Source: Talaromyces rugulosus (Eukaryota > Ascomycota > Eurotiomycetes > Eurotiales > Trichocomaceae). Taken from it: 64,000 nt of DNA. A model generated the notes under the pieces. The model made no database searches. It saw nothing but the letters and a program-made list of their open reading frames with translations, and was not told the DNA's origin. The translations under genes and the position numbers were made by a program. The stretch spans positions 6,841,518 through 6,905,517 of the forward strand of contig NC_049562.1 in the NCBI RefSeq assembly GCF_013368755.1. Direction: 5' to 3'. Position 1 is the first letter of the stretch. Every line of letters starts with the position of its first letter. Below, piece after piece: positions 63,947 through 64,000 of the stretch.

Positions 63947-64000
63947 TTAGGGTTAGGGTTAGGGTTAGGGTTAGGGTTAGGGTTAGGGTTAGGGTTAGGG
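63947..64000 (+). repeat. Telomere, (TTAGGG)9
   Basis: Nine perfect TTAGGG units to the end of the window, preceded by AGGG. The G-rich strand runs 5' to 3' toward the end, the correct polarity for a right chromosome end. The true telomere probably continues beyond the window or was cut by assembly. Confidence 0.98.

Overview
This is the right-hand end of a chromosome of a filamentous ascomycete fungus (Pezizomycotina; I cannot name the species). Position 64000 is inside a telomere of TTAGGG repeats in the orientation of a right chromosome end. The fungal assignment rests on short introns of 46-61 bp with fungal branch points, a telomere-linked RecQ helicase gene, a Tad-like LINE, chromodomain Ty3/gypsy elements, and abundant C-to-T/G-to-A decay typical of repeat-induced point mutation (RIP). 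No rRNA, tRNA or CRISPR array was recognised.

Layout. 1-4827: RIP-destroyed minus-strand copy of Ty3/gypsy family A, running off the left edge. 5101-8050: relics of an O-methyltransferase (minus) and a SAT4/rhodopsin-domain membrane protein (plus). 9982-12500: a gene island with a fungal oleate hydratase (one intron) and a small endosulfine/Igo1-like gene (one intron). 13608-14170: a membrane-protein relic, possibly Fig1-like. 14452-20751: an intact, GC-rich LINE of the Tad type with two ORFs. 21907-27901: family B gypsy element, riddled with RIP-type stops. 28440-36840: a decayed DUF3435-type (tyrosine recombinase-like) gene split by an intact family A gypsy element (30017-35515, identical LTRs, 5-bp target duplication ATAGA). 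37070-37996: ankyrin-repeat relic. 39010-47588: a decayed secreted-protein gene split by an intact family C gypsy element (39500-47280, identical 657-bp LTRs, target duplication TTTCC) that carries an antisense ORF with a Zn2Cys6-like cysteine pattern. 48235-48660: solo LTR of the same superfamily. 48711-49793: an intact unrecognised three-exon gene, the last unique gene before the telomeric array.

50045-64000 is the chromosome-end domain: three tandem telomere-linked helicase (TLH) units with the same left boundary. The two inner units are RIP-degraded and truncated at different right ends. The outer unit is nearly intact except for a frame shift in a GA-rich poly-glutamate tract. It is followed by a 37-bp tandem repeat, subtelomeric DNA with interspersed TTAGGG-like motifs and polypurine tracts, and the telomere.

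Common themes. Young elements (A at 30017, C at 39500, the LINE, TLH unit 3) are free of RIP while older neighbours are destroyed, so the window records successive layers. All three gypsy families show complementarity between a site just inside the 5' LTR and an internal LTR site, the signature of Tf1/sushi-type self-priming. These readings are by eye; homology calls are from remembered family features, not from searches.
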